A stretch of 64,000 nt of DNA from Chitinophagaceae bacterium DXS. Lineage in GTDB: Bacteria; Bacteroidota; Bacteroidia; Chitinophagales; Chitinophagaceae. Both the position numbers and the translations under genes were made by a program. The DNA is taken from positions 2,691,677 to 2,755,676 of the forward strand of contig CP128386.1 in the NCBI GenBank assembly GCA_030345135.1, in the 5' to 3' direction. The notes under the pieces were generated by a model that was not told the origin of the DNA, searched no databases, and was given only the letters and a program-made list of their open reading frames with translations. Of this stretch, positions 30,895 to 40,797 are shown one piece after another (position 1 is the stretch's first letter; every line of letters starts with the position of its first letter).

Positions 30895-31077
30895 TTAAGC
30901 TAACTCTTCAACTTTCACCAGGTGGTTAACTTTAGTAACCATACCCAGGATCTGTGGAGTTGCTTCAACTTCTTTAGATGCGTTCAACTTTGTCAAACCC
31001 AGCGCTTTCAAAGTTAATTTTTGACGCTCAGGTCTGTCGATAGCGCTCTTAACCTGTGTTATTTTAATCTTTTTCAT
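30895..31077 (-). CDS. rpmD: 50S ribosomal protein L30
   Basis: 60 aa. MKKIKITQVKSAIDRPERQK..LKALGLTKLN is the L30 signature, and the protein ends with MVTKVNHLVKVEE. It is a small 23S-binding protein of the large subunit. Normal length and position between rpsE and rplO. Confidence 0.96.
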   Translation of the reverse strand: MKKIKITQVKSAIDRPERQKLTLKALGLTKLNASKEVEATPQILGMVTKVNHLVKVEELA

Positions 31078-31163
31078 AAACCTCGTTCCGCTTTTGAGCG
31101 AACCATTTAAGTTGTGAAAATATATTTATTGCTTACATGAAATGCTTGCGCAAAACATGATGA

Positions 31164-31685
31164 TTATCCCTGGAATACTTTACCCAATTTCAGGTTGCGG
31201 TTTTTAGCAACTTCAACTGGTTCGCGTAAAAGGGTTAACGCTTTAATGGTAGCTTTTACTACGTTGTGAGGATTTGCAGAACCCAGGTTCTTAGCCAGAA
31301 CGTCTGTAAGACCTACACTTTCCAATACAGCACGCATGCTTCCACCAGCAAGTACACCAGTACCGTGTGCTGCAGGTTTAATCATAACTTTTGCTGCACC
31401 TTCTTTAGCCCACTGATCGTGAGGAATAGTGCCATGAATAACAGGTATTTTAACCAGGTTCTTCTTAGCATCTTCGATGCCTTTAGTGATAGCTTCCTGA
31501 ACTTCTTTGGCTTTACCTAAACCCTGACCAACAACACCGTTTTCATTACCCACTACTACTAAAGCAGAGAAACTGAATGTACGACCACCTTTTGTTGTTT
31601 TTACAACGCGATTGATGGCAACTACTTTTTCTTTTAATTCCATCTCTCCGCCGGCTTTCACTTTATTTGCGTTTACTTTAGCCAT
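31164..31685 (-). CDS. rpsE: 30S ribosomal protein S5
   Basis: 173 aa. The S5 N-terminal dsRNA-binding-like domain ([41 protein letters not shown]) is followed by the C-terminal domain ([31 protein letters not shown]). S5 sits near the mRNA entry channel and supports decoding accuracy. Standard position between rplR and rpmD. ATG 31685 opens [20 protein letters not shown]. Confidence 0.97.
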   Translation of the reverse strand: MAKVNANKVKAGGEMELKEKVVAINRVVKTTKGGRTFSFSALVVVGNENGVVGQGLGKAKEVQEAITKGIEDAKKNLVKIPVIHGTIPHDQWAKEGAAKVMIKPAAHGTGVLAGGSMRAVLESVGLTDVLAKNLGSANPHNVVKATIKALTLLREPVEVAKNRNLKLGKVFQG

Positions 31686-31713
31686 TGTATCTTTTAATTA
31701 GATAATGTTTAAA

Positions 31714-32067
31714 TTAGAATTTAAGACCTGCTTCTCTTGCTGCTTCAGCAACAGCCTTAACACGGCCATGATATAAGTAACCACCGCGGTCAAAAACAAC
31801 AGTAGTAATTCCCAGTTCTTGTGCTTTACGCGCAATAGCAGCACCAACCAATTTGCTCTTTTCAGTCTTAGGTGCTTTTTGAGCCTGGATATCTTTATCT
31901 TTTGATGAAGCTGATGCAAGGGTAGCACCGTTAACATCATCAATTAACTGAACATATATTTCGGTATTGCTACGAAATACAGACAACCTTGGTTTACCGG
32001 CAGCACCAGCAATTTTTTTGCGGATGTTGTAGCGGATCTTTTGTCTTCTTAGAACTTTAGCGTCCAT
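31714..32067 (-). CDS. rplR: 50S ribosomal protein L18
   Basis: 117 aa. A basic N-terminus ([20 protein letters not shown]) precedes [18 protein letters not shown] and the C-terminal [24 protein letters not shown], all diagnostic of L18, the 5S rRNA-binding protein. Its codons are interrupted by no stop. It follows rplF by 56 bp. Confidence 0.97.
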   Translation of the reverse strand: MDAKVLRRQKIRYNIRKKIAGAAGKPRLSVFRSNTEIYVQLIDDVNGATLASASSKDKDIQAQKAPKTEKSKLVGAAIARKAQELGITTVVFDRGGYLYHGRVKAVAEAAREAGLKF

Positions 32068-32123
32068 TATGATTTATTTTAGATTCCCCGTTAGCTGAAC
32101 TGCCGGAGAAATGTTCATTTTAA

Positions 32124-32678
32124 TTATTTACCAGCAGCTTTACCAGCTTTACGACGAATAACTTCATTGCTGTATTTAACACCTTTACCTTTGTAAGGCT
32201 CTGGTTTACGCAGGCTGCGAATTTTAGCGGCTACCTGACCAAGCAATTGCTTGTCAATACCTTCCAGAGAGATCTTAGGATTCTGACCTTTTTCTGTAAC
32301 AGTAGCTACTTTTAATTCTTTAGGTACTTCGAAAATAATATTGTGAGAGTAACCTAATGCAAGATCAAGCGTATTGCCCTGGTTTGAAGCTTTATAACCC
32401 ACACCCACTAACTCAAGATTTTTTGTATAACCTTCAGTAACACCTTTTACCAGGTTCGCAACCAATGCACGATATAGGCCATGCATAGCGCGGTGACGGA
32501 TCTGATCTGTAGGACGGGTAACATTTACAGCACCGTCTTTAACTTCTACAGTGATATCCCTGTCAATTGATTCTTTTAATTCACCCTTAGGACCTTTTAC
32601 GGTAACAATGTTATCCTTACCTACAGTAACTGTTACGCCGGCAGGGATTGTTATCGGTTTTTTACCTACACGAGACAT
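32124..32678 (-). CDS. rplF: 50S ribosomal protein L6
   Basis: 184 aa. MSRVGKKPITIPAGVTV opens the first beta domain, and the second ends with the conserved RKPEPYKGKGVKYSNEVIRRK motif. L6 contacts the sarcin-ricin loop region of 23S rRNA. Two repeated domains, normal length, normal place after rpsH. Confidence 0.97.
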   Translation of the reverse strand: MSRVGKKPITIPAGVTVTVGKDNIVTVKGPKGELKESIDRDITVEVKDGAVNVTRPTDQIRHRAMHGLYRALVANLVKGVTEGYTKNLELVGVGYKASNQGNTLDLALGYSHNIIFEVPKELKVATVTEKGQNPKISLEGIDKQLLGQVAAKIRSLRKPEPYKGKGVKYSNEVIRRKAGKAAGK

Positions 32679-32826
32679 AATTAGAAATTTTAATTATTAA
32701 AACTGTTTTTGAAAATGTGCAGGCTCCATGTGTTCAGTTCCGCGTAGAAAACTTAATTATCCTGAAACCTGTATAAAAATCGGAGAACCATTTTCAGCAA
32801 TTCTCCGACAATTCGTTTATCTGCTA

Positions 32827-33225
32827 TTAGTAGATGTAGCAAAGAACTTCACCACCAACATTCTGAGCTTTTGCCTGTTTGTCAGTCATAACACCTTTAG
32901 ATGTGCTCAGGATAGCGATACCTAAACCACCGATAACTCTTTTGAAGTCAGTTGGTTTTGCGTACTGGCGAAGACCTGGACGGCTAACTCTTTCCAGAGA
33001 GCGGATAGCAGGCTGTTTGCTCTGAACATCATATTTCAAAGCTATTTTGATCAAACCTTGTTTGCTATCCTCTTCAAATTTGTACTTAAGGATATAGCCC
33101 TGTTCGTACAGAATTTCAGTGATACGCTTCTTTAAGTTAGAAGCTGGTATTTCTACTATTCTGTGACCAGCAAGTTGTGCGTTACGAATCCTTGTCAGGA
33201 AGTCTGCTATAGGATCAGTTACCAT
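32827..33225 (-). CDS. rpsH: 30S ribosomal protein S8
   Basis: 132 aa. MVTDPIADFLTRIRNAQLAG is the standard N-terminus, and the conserved C-terminal GLGIAILSTSKGVMTDKQA is present (followed by GGEVLCYIY). S8 binds helix 21 of 16S rRNA and in E. coli represses the spc operon. No obvious S8-site mimic was recognised upstream of rplE. Confidence 0.97.
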   Translation of the reverse strand: MVTDPIADFLTRIRNAQLAGHRIVEIPASNLKKRITEILYEQGYILKYKFEEDSKQGLIKIALKYDVQSKQPAIRSLERVSRPGLRQYAKPTDFKRVIGGLGIAILSTSKGVMTDKQAKAQNVGGEVLCYIY

Positions 33226-33278
33226 AATTATGTTGAATTACTTCTGTTTATAATATTGTTATCACCACTAAGAAAGGA

Positions 33279-33548
33279 TTACCAGCTCGCTTTTTTAACA
33301 CCTGGGATCTTACCATCCAAAGCCATGTCGCGGAACGTTACCCTGGAAATACCGAAGTATCTCATATAACCTTTAGGACGCCCTGTTAACTGGCAACGGT
33401 TTTTCAAACGAACGGGTGAAGCGTTACGAGGCAGTTTATCTAAAGCTGCATAATCTCCTTCTGCTTTTAAAGCAGCACGCTTGTCAGCAAATTTTGCTAC
33501 TAATGCTTCACGCTTTCTTTGTCTGGCCTTTACTGATTCTTTTGCCAT
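33279..33548 (-). CDS. rpsN: 30S ribosomal protein S14 (zinc-free form)
   Basis: 89 aa. [20 protein letters not shown] and the C-terminal [37 protein letters not shown] identify S14. Only one Cys remains, so this is the C-minus type without a zinc ribbon, and it is longer than the ~61-aa zinc form. S14 belongs to the 30S head. It lies 12 bp past the rplE stop. Confidence 0.97.
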   Translation of the reverse strand: MAKESVKARQRKREALVAKFADKRAALKAEGDYAALDKLPRNASPVRLKNRCQLTGRPKGYMRYFGISRVTFRDMALDGKIPGVKKASW

Positions 33549-33559
33549 GTGATTTTATA

Positions 33560-34135
33560 TTAGTTGTTATCCTTTTTAATATTTTTGAACGGTAAGCCCA
33601 GTTCTTTCAGTAACTCATATGCTTCTTCGTTGGACTGAGCAGAAGTTACGAAAGTGATGTCCATACCAGTTATCTTGCTTACTTTATCGATGTCGATTTC
33701 AGGGAAGATAATTTGTTCAGTAACACCTAATGTGTAGTTACCACGACCATCAAAGGCTTTATCGCTAATACCTTTAAAGTCACGAACACGTGGTAATGCT
33801 ACAGAGATAAGGCGATCAAGAAACTCATACATCTTTACACCGCGTAATGTAACACGTGCGCCAATTGGCATGCCTTTACGCAATTTAAAGTTTGAGATAT
33901 CTTTTTTACTTACTGTAGGTACAGATTTCTGACCAGTGATCATTGTCAATTCTTCGATAGCAATATCAACTGTTTTTTTATCAGATACAGCGCCGTTAAC
34001 GCCTCTGTTGATGCATATTTTCTCCAGCTTAGGAGTCTGCATACTGCTTTTGTAAGCAAATTTTTTCACTAAAGCAGGTACAACTTCTTTAGTGTACTTG
34101 TCTGCTAATCTCGGAGTGTATTTTTCGGTACTCAT
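33560..34135 (-). CDS. rplE: 50S ribosomal protein L5
   Basis: 191 aa. [41 protein letters not shown] and [18 protein letters not shown] are L5 motifs. It binds 5S rRNA and the P-site tRNA elbow. Its ATG overlaps the rplX stop by one base (TAATG), which indicates translational coupling. Confidence 0.97.
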   Translation of the reverse strand: MSTEKYTPRLADKYTKEVVPALVKKFAYKSSMQTPKLEKICINRGVNGAVSDKKTVDIAIEELTMITGQKSVPTVSKKDISNFKLRKGMPIGARVTLRGVKMYEFLDRLISVALPRVRDFKGISDKAFDGRGNYTLGVTEQIIFPEIDIDKVSKITGMDITFVTSAQSNEEAYELLKELGLPFKNIKKDNN

Positions 34136-34473
34136 TATTTAATGGCCTCCCCGGATTTTTTAGATATACGAACTAGTTTACCATTTTCCCTGGTGCGTTT
34201 TACCTTTGCGGGTGCGCCTGCTTTTGCATCCCACAACATAACGTTGCTAATGCTGATAGGAGCTTCCTTCTTTACAATACCGCCCCTGGTGTTCTGGGCA
34301 GAAGGCTTAGTGTGTTTAGTAATAATATTCACACCTTCAACCACAACGCGGCCTTTGTCGATAACAACTTCAAGCACTTTACGAGGCTTTTTGTTGTCTT
34401 TATCATCTCCGGCAATCACTACTACAGTATCGCCTTTTTTGATATTGTATTTAGGTTTAAATCTGTTGCTCAT
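34135..34473 (-). CDS. rplX: 50S ribosomal protein L24
   Basis: 112 aa. The KOW motif [22 protein letters not shown] is followed by [23 protein letters not shown]24 initiates 50S assembly at the 5' end of 23S rRNA. The stop is shared by one base with the rplE start. A strong -7 promoter box lies about 90 bp upstream, in the rplN-rplX gap. Confidence 0.97.
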   Translation of the reverse strand: MSNRFKPKYNIKKGDTVVVIAGDDKDNKKPRKVLEVVIDKGRVVVEGVNIITKHTKPSAQNTRGGIVKKEAPISISNVMLWDAKAGAPAKVKRTRENGKLVRISKKSGEAIK

Positions 34474-34562
34474 TTTTTTATATTTACGAAGTCAACCTTT
34501 TATCTTTATTCAACTTCTTTGAAACAATTACAGCATTAAGCCTTGTTTCCTTTTTCGGGCGG

Positions 34563-34570
34563 CAAAGGTA
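34563..34570 (-). promoter_or_regulatory. Internal promoter -7 box in the spc cluster, before rplX
   Basis: The minus strand reads TACCTTTG followed by CCGCCC, as in other promoters of this window. It sits in the 129-bp rplN-rplX gap. No TTG at the ideal -33 spacing, so strength is uncertain. Confidence 0.45.
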
Positions 34571-34602
34571 AATCAAAAAATTCACTTACCTGATACTATT
34601 TT

Positions 34603-34971
34603 TTATAGTACTTCCGGCGCCAGAGAAATGATTTTCATATATCCTTTATCCCTCAATTCTCTCGCTACTGGTCCGAAGATACGTGTGCCTCTTGGCTCAT
34701 CTGAGTTATTGAGTAAAACAACGGCGTTATCATCGAAACGGATATAAGAACCATCTTTACGACGTAACTTGTTGGTAGTGCGTACGATAACTGCTTTAGA
34801 AACAGTACCTTTTTTAACGCCGCCGCCTGCGATGGCATCTTTTACGGTTACTACAATTTTGTCACCTATTTTAGCGTAGTCCTGTCCGGAGTTACCTAAA
34901 ACCCTGATACACAGTACCTCTTTGGCACCACTGTTATCCGCTACGTTTAATCTGCTTTCTTGCTGAATCAT
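34603..34971 (-). CDS. rplN: 50S ribosomal protein L14
   Basis: 122 aa, exact family length. [43 protein letters not shown] and [29 protein letters not shown] are the conserved blocks. L14 contacts 16S rRNA in an intersubunit bridge. It lies 112 bp downstream of rpsQ, a gap that carries an imperfect inverted repeat. Confidence 0.98.
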   Translation of the reverse strand: MIQQESRLNVADNSGAKEVLCIRVLGNSGQDYAKIGDKIVVTVKDAIAGGGVKKGTVSKAVIVRTTNKLRRKDGSYIRFDDNAVVLLNNSDEPRGTRIFGPVARELRDKGYMKIISLAPEVL

Positions 34972-34978
34972 TTTACTA

Positions 34979-35075
34979 AGCTTTTAGCTTTATAGCTGCG
35001 AGCAATATGCTCTTAGCGATAATGAATTTGTTCAGAGGCTGAGTGCTCGAAGACTATAGCTCAAGCTCACAGCTT
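34979..35075. repeat. Imperfect inverted repeat between rpsQ and rplN
   Basis: AAGCTTTTAGCTTTATAGCTGCGAGCA (partly, at 34979-35005) pairs with TGCTCGAAGACTATAGCTCAAGC.. (35044-35075) with several bulges. The words (TAGCT, AGCTT) are the same family seen after pbpC and the CDF gene. Confidence 0.5.
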
Positions 35076-35083
35076 AAATAAAA

Positions 35084-35341
35084 TTATTTGGCTTTTTCTA
35101 CGATCTCCACCAGTCTCCAACGCTTGGTTTTGCTTAAAGGACGAGTTTCCATAATCCTTACCACATCACCGATAGTGCACTCATTCTTTTCATCATGAGC
35201 ATGAAACTTGGTAGTCTTTTTTACGAACTTACCGTAGATAGGGTGTTTTACTTTTCTCTCAACAGCTACAGTGATGGTTTTTTCCATTTTGTTGCTGCTA
35301 ACAACCCCAATCCTTGTTTTACGCAAATTTCTTTCGGCCAT
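35084..35341 (-). CDS. rpsQ: 30S ribosomal protein S17
   Basis: 85 aa. [40 protein letters not shown] and the C-terminal [21 protein letters not shown] are characteristic of S17, an OB-fold primary binder of 16S rRNA. Normal position between rpmC and rplN. Confidence 0.97.
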   Translation of the reverse strand: MAERNLRKTRIGVVSSNKMEKTITVAVERKVKHPIYGKFVKKTTKFHAHDEKNECTIGDVVRIMETRPLSKTKRWRLVEIVEKAK

Positions 35342-35425
35342 TTTTGTTTTTTTTAGCTTTAGCTCCGTTTTTGCGGAGCAACTTTATTAATCACCCGAAC
35401 AGATGTCCTGTTCAAGGTTCACAGC

Positions 35426-35635
35426 TTATTTTACCAGTTCTCTTTTTCTTAATTCGGACTTCAAACGTGCAACGTCCCTTCTAAGATTGCGAATGCTAAC
35501 AGGGCTCTCAAGCGGAGAGATAGCATGAGCAAATTCAAGCTTCTTTAAACGAAGCTGATCTTCCTGGATGCGAGCTTTCAAATCTGCTTCGCTTAGATCT
35601 TTAATGCTCTTGTTAAATTCAAATTTTTTAGCCAT
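35426..35635 (-). CDS. rpmC: 50S ribosomal protein L29
   Basis: 69 aa, two helices. LKARIQEDQLRLKKLEFAHA and SIRNLRRDVARLKSELRKRE are L29 motifs. L29 lies beside L23 at the peptide exit, near the trigger factor and SRP docking site. It starts 19 bp after the rplP stop. Confidence 0.95.
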   Translation of the reverse strand: MAKKFEFNKSIKDLSEADLKARIQEDQLRLKKLEFAHAISPLESPVSIRNLRRDVARLKSELRKRELVK

Positions 35636-35654
35636 TGCTGAAACGTTTTTAGAA

Positions 35655-36074
35655 TTAAGCCTGCAAGTCTCTTCTTACAACAAATTTTGTTTTGATCGGC
35701 AATTTCTGTGCTGCCAGGTGCATTGCTTCTTCAGCAACCTGCTGAGATACACCGTCAACCTCAAACAATATGCGTCCTGGTTCAACTACTGCAGCCCAAA
35801 ACTCTGGGTTACCTTTACCTTTACCCATCCTCACTTCAAGTGGCTTGCGGGTAATTGGTTTGTCAGGGAATATACGTATCCAAACATTACCTTCCCTTTT
35901 CATTGCACGTGTCATAGCCTGGCGGGCAGCTTCTATCTGACGGTTGTTCAACCAGATTGGTTCAACAGCTTTCAGTGCATAAGAACCAAAGGAAATGGTA
36001 GTGCCTCTTTTGGCAACTTCTCTTATGCGGCCCTTTTGCGCCTTTCTATGTTTTGTTCTTTTTGGCTGTAACAT
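35655..36074 (-). CDS. rplP: 50S ribosomal protein L16
   Basis: 139 aa. [51 protein letters not shown] and [26 protein letters not shown] are the L16 core. It binds near the A-site tRNA and is needed for peptidyl transfer. Standard length and place after rpsC. Confidence 0.98.
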   Translation of the reverse strand: MLQPKRTKHRKAQKGRIREVAKRGTTISFGSYALKAVEPIWLNNRQIEAARQAMTRAMKREGNVWIRIFPDKPITRKPLEVRMGKGKGNPEFWAAVVEPGRILFEVDGVSQQVAEEAMHLAAQKLPIKTKFVVRRDLQA

Positions 36075-36177
36075 CTTGTTTTATTTTTGAGTTGCCAGCG
36101 GAGGACAGCTTCCTCTTGGCTTGTCAATTATTGTTTATCACAACCGGAACCTTTACGGTTACCGGTAACTTATTGAA

Positions 36178-36954
36178 TTACCCTCTTCTGTCTCTTCTAT
36201 CACCACCACCTCTTCTGTCGCCGCCTGGTCTTCTGTCGTGGTGTCTTTCTCCGCCTTCTCTTCTGTCTCTTCTATCACTTACATCACTCTTACCACCAGT
36301 AAAGTTGGGGTTCAATTCGCGTTTACCTAAAACTTCACCCTTACAGATCCACACTTTAATACCGATCTTACCATATACTGTTAAAGCGTATACTGAAGCG
36401 TAGTCGATATCCATACGCAAGGTGTGCAAAGGAACACGGCCTTGTTTGATCTCTTCAGAACGAGCGATTTCCGCACCGCCTAAACGACCGCTTGCCTTGA
36501 TCTTGATACCTTCAGCACCCATGCGCAACGCAGAAGCAATAGCCATCTTGATAGCGCGCTTGTAGCTGATACGGTTTTCAATTTGTCTGGCAATGGTATC
36601 GCCAACGATATTCGCATCCAGTTCAGGACGACGGATTTCCAGAATGTTGATCTGAACATCGTCTTTACCTGTTAGCTTTTTCAGTTCTTCTTTAATTCTA
36701 TCAACCTCGTTACCACCTTTTCCTATGATGATACCAGGTTTGGATGTGTGGATAGTTACAATTAACTTACCCAGTGTACGTTCAATAACAATCTTAGATA
36801 TACCGCCTTTGTTAATACGTGCGTTCAGGTATGTTCTTATTTTGTTATCCTCTATAAGTTTGGTAGCAAAATCTTTTTTACCACCATACCAGTTACTTTC
36901 CCATCCGCGGATGATACCTAACCTGTTACCAATAGGATTTGCTTTCTGACCCAT
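36178..36954 (-). CDS. rpsC: 30S ribosomal protein S3 with Arg/Asp/Gly-rich tail
   Basis: 258 aa. [20 protein letters not shown], the KH domain [20 protein letters not shown] and [31 protein letters not shown] (motifs quoted in part) make up S3, which lines the mRNA entry tunnel. After about residue 222 it carries a low-complexity extension of DRRDRREGG- and RRGGGDRR-type repeats, about 35 residues, absent in E. coli S3 (233 aa). The extension is likely disordered and able to touch RNA. Confidence 0.97.
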   Translation of the reverse strand: MGQKANPIGNRLGIIRGWESNWYGGKKDFATKLIEDNKIRTYLNARINKGGISKIVIERTLGKLIVTIHTSKPGIIIGKGGNEVDRIKEELKKLTGKDDVQINILEIRRPELDANIVGDTIARQIENRISYKRAIKMAIASALRMGAEGIKIKASGRLGGAEIARSEEIKQGRVPLHTLRMDIDYASVYALTVYGKIGIKVWICKGEVLGKRELNPNFTGGKSDVSDRRDRREGGERHHDRRPGGDRRGGGDRRDRRG

Positions 36955-36975
36955 ATTATGGATTAATAGGTTTTA

Positions 36976-37317
36976 TTAATTATTTGAATCAACGATTATA
37001 GTTACATGGTTGCTACGTTTGCGTACTCTGTAGCCACGGCCCTGTGGAGCAGGACGCATGCGTTTTAGTACACGTGCACCATCAACAAAAACAGTTTTCA
37101 CTACAAGGTTTGAATCAGCAGCGCTGCCACCATTCTTTTGCTCCCAGTTGCTGATTGCGCTCTTTAACAGCTTAGCCAAAGGCACAGCGTTATGCTGAGG
37201 ATGATGCTCTAGTATAGCAAGAGCTTTTTCCACCTGCATTCCGCGAACCACATCGGCCAGTAAGCGCATTTTGCGCGGACCTGTAGGATAATTTTTCAAT
37301 TTTGCTACTGCTTCCAT
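36976..37317 (-). CDS. rplV: 50S ribosomal protein L22
   Basis: 113 aa from ATG 37317 (MEAVAKLKNYPTGPRKMRLL). The frame is open back to 37359, but the extra MLYRQQSQSRNKKK is not part of the family. VRGMQVEKALAILEHHPQHN, AISNWEQKNG and MRPAPQGRGYRVRKRSNHVT are conserved. Its loop lines the nascent peptide tunnel. Confidence 0.95.
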   Translation of the reverse strand: MEAVAKLKNYPTGPRKMRLLADVVRGMQVEKALAILEHHPQHNAVPLAKLLKSAISNWEQKNGGSAADSNLVVKTVFVDGARVLKRMRPAPQGRGYRVRKRSNHVTIIVDSNN

Positions 37318-37378
37318 TTTCTTTTTATTTCTGCTTTGTGATTGTTGTCTGTATAGCATTTCAACAATCAGAAATTAA

Positions 37379-37648
37379 TTATTTCTTAGTTCCTGCGTGA
37401 CCTTTAAAATTCCTGGTTGGAGCAAATTCACCTAATTTGTGACCAACCATAAATTCTGTTACGTAAACCGGGATGAACTTGTTTCCGTTGTGTACAGCGA
37501 ATGTATGACCAACGAAATCCGGTGTAATTGTAGAACGACGGCTCCATGTTTTGATCACGGATTTTTTGTTTTTGCCTTCGTTAATGGCTAACACCTTAGT
37601 TTCCAGGTTACTGTCAACGTAAGGACCTTTTTTAATCGAACGACCCAT
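37379..37648 (-). CDS. rpsS: 30S ribosomal protein S19
   Basis: 89 aa. [42 protein letters not shown] and [16 protein letters not shown] are S19 motifs. It is part of the 30S head, contacting S13 and the A-site tRNA. Usual order rplB-rpsS-rplV. Confidence 0.98.
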   Translation of the reverse strand: MGRSIKKGPYVDSNLETKVLAINEGKNKKSVIKTWSRRSTITPDFVGHTFAVHNGNKFIPVYVTEFMVGHKLGEFAPTRNFKGHAGTKK

Positions 37649-37697
37649 AGTCGATTGTAAATTTTAGATTTCGAAATTCGTTTTGTTCCTGGTGCTA

Positions 37698-38534
37698 CTA
37701 TTTAAGTTTGCTACCGTCTCTGCGTTGGATGATCAGTTTGCTGCTTCCCTTGTGAGTAGAACGCGTTTTCAATCCTTTCGCATACTTACCGGTACGGCTT
37801 CTTGGATGTCCACCTGAAGCTCTACCTTCACCACCACCCATTGGGTGATCTACAGGGTTCATGGCAACACCACGAACGCGAGGACGAACTCCTTTCCAAC
37901 GATTTCTACCAGCTTTACCGGCAGTCTCAAGATTATGGTCGCTGTTGCTTACTACACCAACAGTTGCATAACACTCGATCAATATTTTTCTCAACTCACC
38001 AGAAGGCATTTTCAATACAGCGTATTTTTCTTCCTTGTTGGTTAACTGTGCAGAAGCACCAGCGCTTCTTACAAGTTTACCACCCTGGTTAGGTTGTAAT
38101 TCGATGTTGTGGATGTTTGTACCTAAAGGCATGAACTTCATCTGAAGTGCATTTCCGATTTCAGGAGCCACGCTGTTACCAGCAATGATCTTCTGACCTA
38201 CCTGGATGCCCTGAGGAGCCAGGATATATCTTTTTTCACCATCAGCATACTCTAACAAAGAGATGAATGCTGAACGGTTTGGATCGTATTCAATTGAAAC
38301 TACAGTAGCTTCAATATCTCTTTTGTTACGTTTGAAGTCAATTACACGATAGTGCTTTTTGTTACCACCACCCATGTAGCGCATAGCGCGACGGCCCTGT
38401 GCGTTACGGCCACCTGTGCTATGAATTGGCTCTAACAGGCTCTTTTCAGGCTCGTTAGTTGTTATCTCGGCATACGCATTACCGATTCTCCAACGAGTAC
38501 CAGCGGTTACCGGTTTAAACTTTCTTAATGCCAT
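37698..38534 (-). CDS. rplB: 50S ribosomal protein L2
   Basis: 278 aa. [36 protein letters not shown] and the near-invariant [20 protein letters not shown], with the conserved His next to the peptidyl transferase centre, identify L2. Standard length, no internal changes noticed. Confidence 0.98.
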   Translation of the reverse strand: MALRKFKPVTAGTRWRIGNAYAEITTNEPEKSLLEPIHSTGGRNAQGRRAMRYMGGGNKKHYRVIDFKRNKRDIEATVVSIEYDPNRSAFISLLEYADGEKRYILAPQGIQVGQKIIAGNSVAPEIGNALQMKFMPLGTNIHNIELQPNQGGKLVRSAGASAQLTNKEEKYAVLKMPSGELRKILIECYATVGVVSNSDHNLETAGKAGRNRWKGVRPRVRGVAMNPVDHPMGGGEGRASGGHPRSRTGKYAKGLKTRSTHKGSSKLIIQRRDGSKLK

Positions 38535-38580
38535 TTGTTATTACTTTTTATGCGAATTTTTCAGCTTCGCGGCTATAGAA

Positions 38581-38880
38581 TTAAATATTAGCGTACAAAT
38601 CAATGCTCTCGCCTTCAGCAATAGTAACCATTGCTTTTTTGTATGCAGGCTTCTGACCTTTTACAAATCCGGCTTTAGTGAATTTTGTCTTATTCTTACC
38701 AGGAACAACCAAAGTGTTCACGTCCAGCACTGTTACACCGTAAAACGTTTCGATAGCTTTTTTAATTTCCAGCTTGTTAGCTTTACGTGCAACTTTGAAA
38801 GCATAGCGGGTCAGTTTTTCCTGTTGCGCGTTTGCTTTTTCTGTAAGAATAGGTTTTATTAATATTTCGCTCAGTTTCAT
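38581..38880 (-). CDS. rplW: 50S ribosomal protein L23
   Basis: 99 aa. MKLSEILIKPILTEKANAQQ, YAFKVARKANKLEIKKAIET and FYGVTVLDVNTL are typical. L23 at the tunnel exit docks trigger factor and SRP. The tail is PAYKKAMVTIAEGESIDLY. Confidence 0.97.
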   Translation of the reverse strand: MKLSEILIKPILTEKANAQQEKLTRYAFKVARKANKLEIKKAIETFYGVTVLDVNTLVVPGKNKTKFTKAGFVKGQKPAYKKAMVTIAEGESIDLYANI

Positions 38881-38907
38881 TTTTATTCAGTTGAAACGTT
38901 AGTCAAA

Positions 38908-39546
38908 TTAAGCTTCTGCAACAGCATCTTCTTCGGCGAAGATCTTAGCTGCATTTTCAGTTAATACCACTACATCTGCATTTACGATGTCGTAAGTGTT
39001 GATGTCTGCCAGTAATGTACCTTCAACAGCCGGTACGTTACGTAAGCTCAGGTAAAGATTGTCATTGTATTCAGGCAATACGAACAATGCTTTCTTGCCG
39101 GCAACATTTAAACTTTTCAGCACTTCAACCAAATGTTTGGTTTTAGGTGAATCCAGGTTTACATCTTCCACTACTACAATTGCATTGTCTTTAGCTTTAT
39201 AACTTAAAGCGCTTACTTTAGCAAGGTCTTTAACTTTCTTGTTCAGCTTAAAGTCGTAACCGTGTGGTTTAGGTCCGAAGATCGTACCACCACCTTTGTA
39301 TAAAGGGTTGCGGATGTTACCTTTACGGGAACCACCAGTACCTTTTTGACGGTGCAGTTTACGGCTTGCACCTTTAACTTCTGCACGTGTTTTTACTTTG
39401 TGTGTGCCCTGACGCTGAGCTGCCTGGTATTGTTTAACAGCCAGATAGATTACGTGGTCATTAGGCTCAACACCGAATATTTCATCCGGTAACTCAACAG
39501 TTCTACCGGTTGTTTGTCCTTTTGTATTTAAAACTTCTACTTGCAT
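38908..39546 (-). CDS. rplD: 50S ribosomal protein L4
   Basis: 212 aa. HKVKTRAEVKGASRKLHRQK..GTGGSRKGNIRNPLYKGGG and FGPKPHGYDFKLNKKVKDLA form the tunnel-lining loop and core. In many bacteria L4 also represses its own S10 operon by binding the leader RNA. Whether that applies here is unknown; structured candidates lie in 40184-40462. A short Glu/Ala-rich C-terminus. Confidence 0.97.
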   Translation of the reverse strand: MQVEVLNTKGQTTGRTVELPDEIFGVEPNDHVIYLAVKQYQAAQRQGTHKVKTRAEVKGASRKLHRQKGTGGSRKGNIRNPLYKGGGTIFGPKPHGYDFKLNKKVKDLAKVSALSYKAKDNAIVVVEDVNLDSPKTKHLVEVLKSLNVAGKKALFVLPEYNDNLYLSLRNVPAVEGTLLADINTYDIVNADVVVLTENAAKIFAEEDAVAEA

Positions 39547-39565
39547 TTCAAAATCAGATTAAAGT

Positions 39566-40183
39566 TTACTTCTGGATTAAAACGATTGAACCGTTGTGGC
39601 CGGGAACAGAACCGCTAACTAGGATATAATTCTTATCAGCGAAGATTTTAATCACTTTCAGGCCTTTTACTTTCACTCTATCGCCACCCATGCGGCCAGC
39701 CATTCTCATACCTTTGAATACGCGGGAAGGATAAGAAGAACCACCGATAGAACCAGGAGCTCTCTGACGATCGTGCTGTCCGTGAGATTGCTCACCCACA
39801 CCACTAAAGCCATGGCGTTTTACAACACCCTGAAAACCTTTACCTTTTGTAGTACCAACTACGTCAACAGATTCGCCTTCAGCAAAAATGTCTACGGTAA
39901 CAGTTTCACCAATATTTTTGTCAATTGAATAATCGCGGAATTCTTTTACAAAGCTTTTAGCCGGAGTGTTGGCTTTTGCGAAGTGATTTGTTTCAGCTTT
40001 GTTTGAATGCTTTTCTTTCTTGTCGCCAAACGCTAATTGTAATGCAGTGTAACCATCTGAATCTTCGGTTTTCACCTGGGTTACAACGCAGGGACCAGCT
40101 TCGATGATCGTGCAAGCGGTCTGTTTTCCGTCTGCGCCGAAGATGCTGGTCATCCCAATTTTTTTACCAATAATACCTTTCAT
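39566..40183 (-). CDS. rplC: 50S ribosomal protein L3
   Basis: 205 aa. [36 protein letters not shown] (with the [20 protein letters not shown] segment after it, including the Gln that PrmB methylates in other bacteria) and [16 protein letters not shown] identify L3. It is one of the first proteins in 50S assembly. It is separated from rpsJ by an unusually long 279-bp gap. Confidence 0.97.
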   Translation of the reverse strand: MKGIIGKKIGMTSIFGADGKQTACTIIEAGPCVVTQVKTEDSDGYTALQLAFGDKKEKHSNKAETNHFAKANTPAKSFVKEFRDYSIDKNIGETVTVDIFAEGESVDVVGTTKGKGFQGVVKRHGFSGVGEQSHGQHDRQRAPGSIGGSSYPSRVFKGMRMAGRMGGDRVKVKGLKVIKIFADKNYILVSGSVPGHNGSIVLIQK

Positions 40184-40462
40184 TTGTTTGCGGTTTTAGC
40201 CCCGCAGGTTGTAAGGACATCACACCGTTTGACTGTGTGATTCAATCCTCTGTTTGCCTTCAACCTTTTCCTTTCTGGGGAAGTACTGAAGGTAAACAAA
40301 CCTCGAAGGGCTTGTTTATATTTAATGATCGTTAACTCAGAGCTAACTTAAATTATGATCAGAGCTCTTTTCTTCCCGGCTACAGTTCCCCGGAATTTTG
40401 AGAGATGATGCTATTTATAAGAACTTAGAACTTTTGAAGCTTGTCATTGACAAGCCAAGTCA
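40184..40462 (-). promoter_or_regulatory. Structured spacer between rpsJ and rplC, candidate leader RNA
   Basis: No gene. In the minus-strand RNA, GCTTGTC-AAT-GACAAGC (40455 to 40439) is a perfect 7-bp hairpin eight bases after the rpsJ stop. AAACAAGCC-CTTCGA-GGTTTGTTT (40317 to 40294) is a 9-bp hairpin with one G-U pair. Neither has a strong U-tract. Position and structure suggest attenuation or ribosomal-protein feedback, but no known leader family was recognised. Confidence 0.4.
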
Positions 40463-40768
40463 TCAGGCTTTGATCTCTACTTCAACACCAGAAGGCAGAT
40501 CCAACTTACTTAAAGCGTCAACCGTTCTTGATGATGTAGTGTAGATATCCAGTAAACGTTTGTGTGTACATAACTGGAACTGTTCACGGCTCTTCTTATT
40601 CACGTGAGGTGAGCGTAATACAGTGAAAATTTTCTTGCGTGTAGGCAAGGGAATTGGACCTGTAACTACTGCTCCTGTGCTGCGCACAGTCTTAACGATT
40701 TTCTCGGCAGATTTATCTACCAGATTGTGATCGTATGATTGTAATTTAATTCTGATTCTCTGAGACAT
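40463..40768 (-). CDS. rpsJ: 30S ribosomal protein S10
   Basis: 101 aa. [44 protein letters not shown] and [19 protein letters not shown] are S10 motifs. S10 is a 30S head protein and, as NusE, an antitermination factor. It heads the cluster. rpsL, rpsG and fusA, which often precede it, are absent. Confidence 0.98.
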   Translation of the reverse strand: MSQRIRIKLQSYDHNLVDKSAEKIVKTVRSTGAVVTGPIPLPTRKKIFTVLRSPHVNKKSREQFQLCTHKRLLDIYTTSSRTVDALSKLDLPSGVEVEIKA

Positions 40769-40797
40769 AGCCTATACCCAAAATTTGATTGGGAGCG

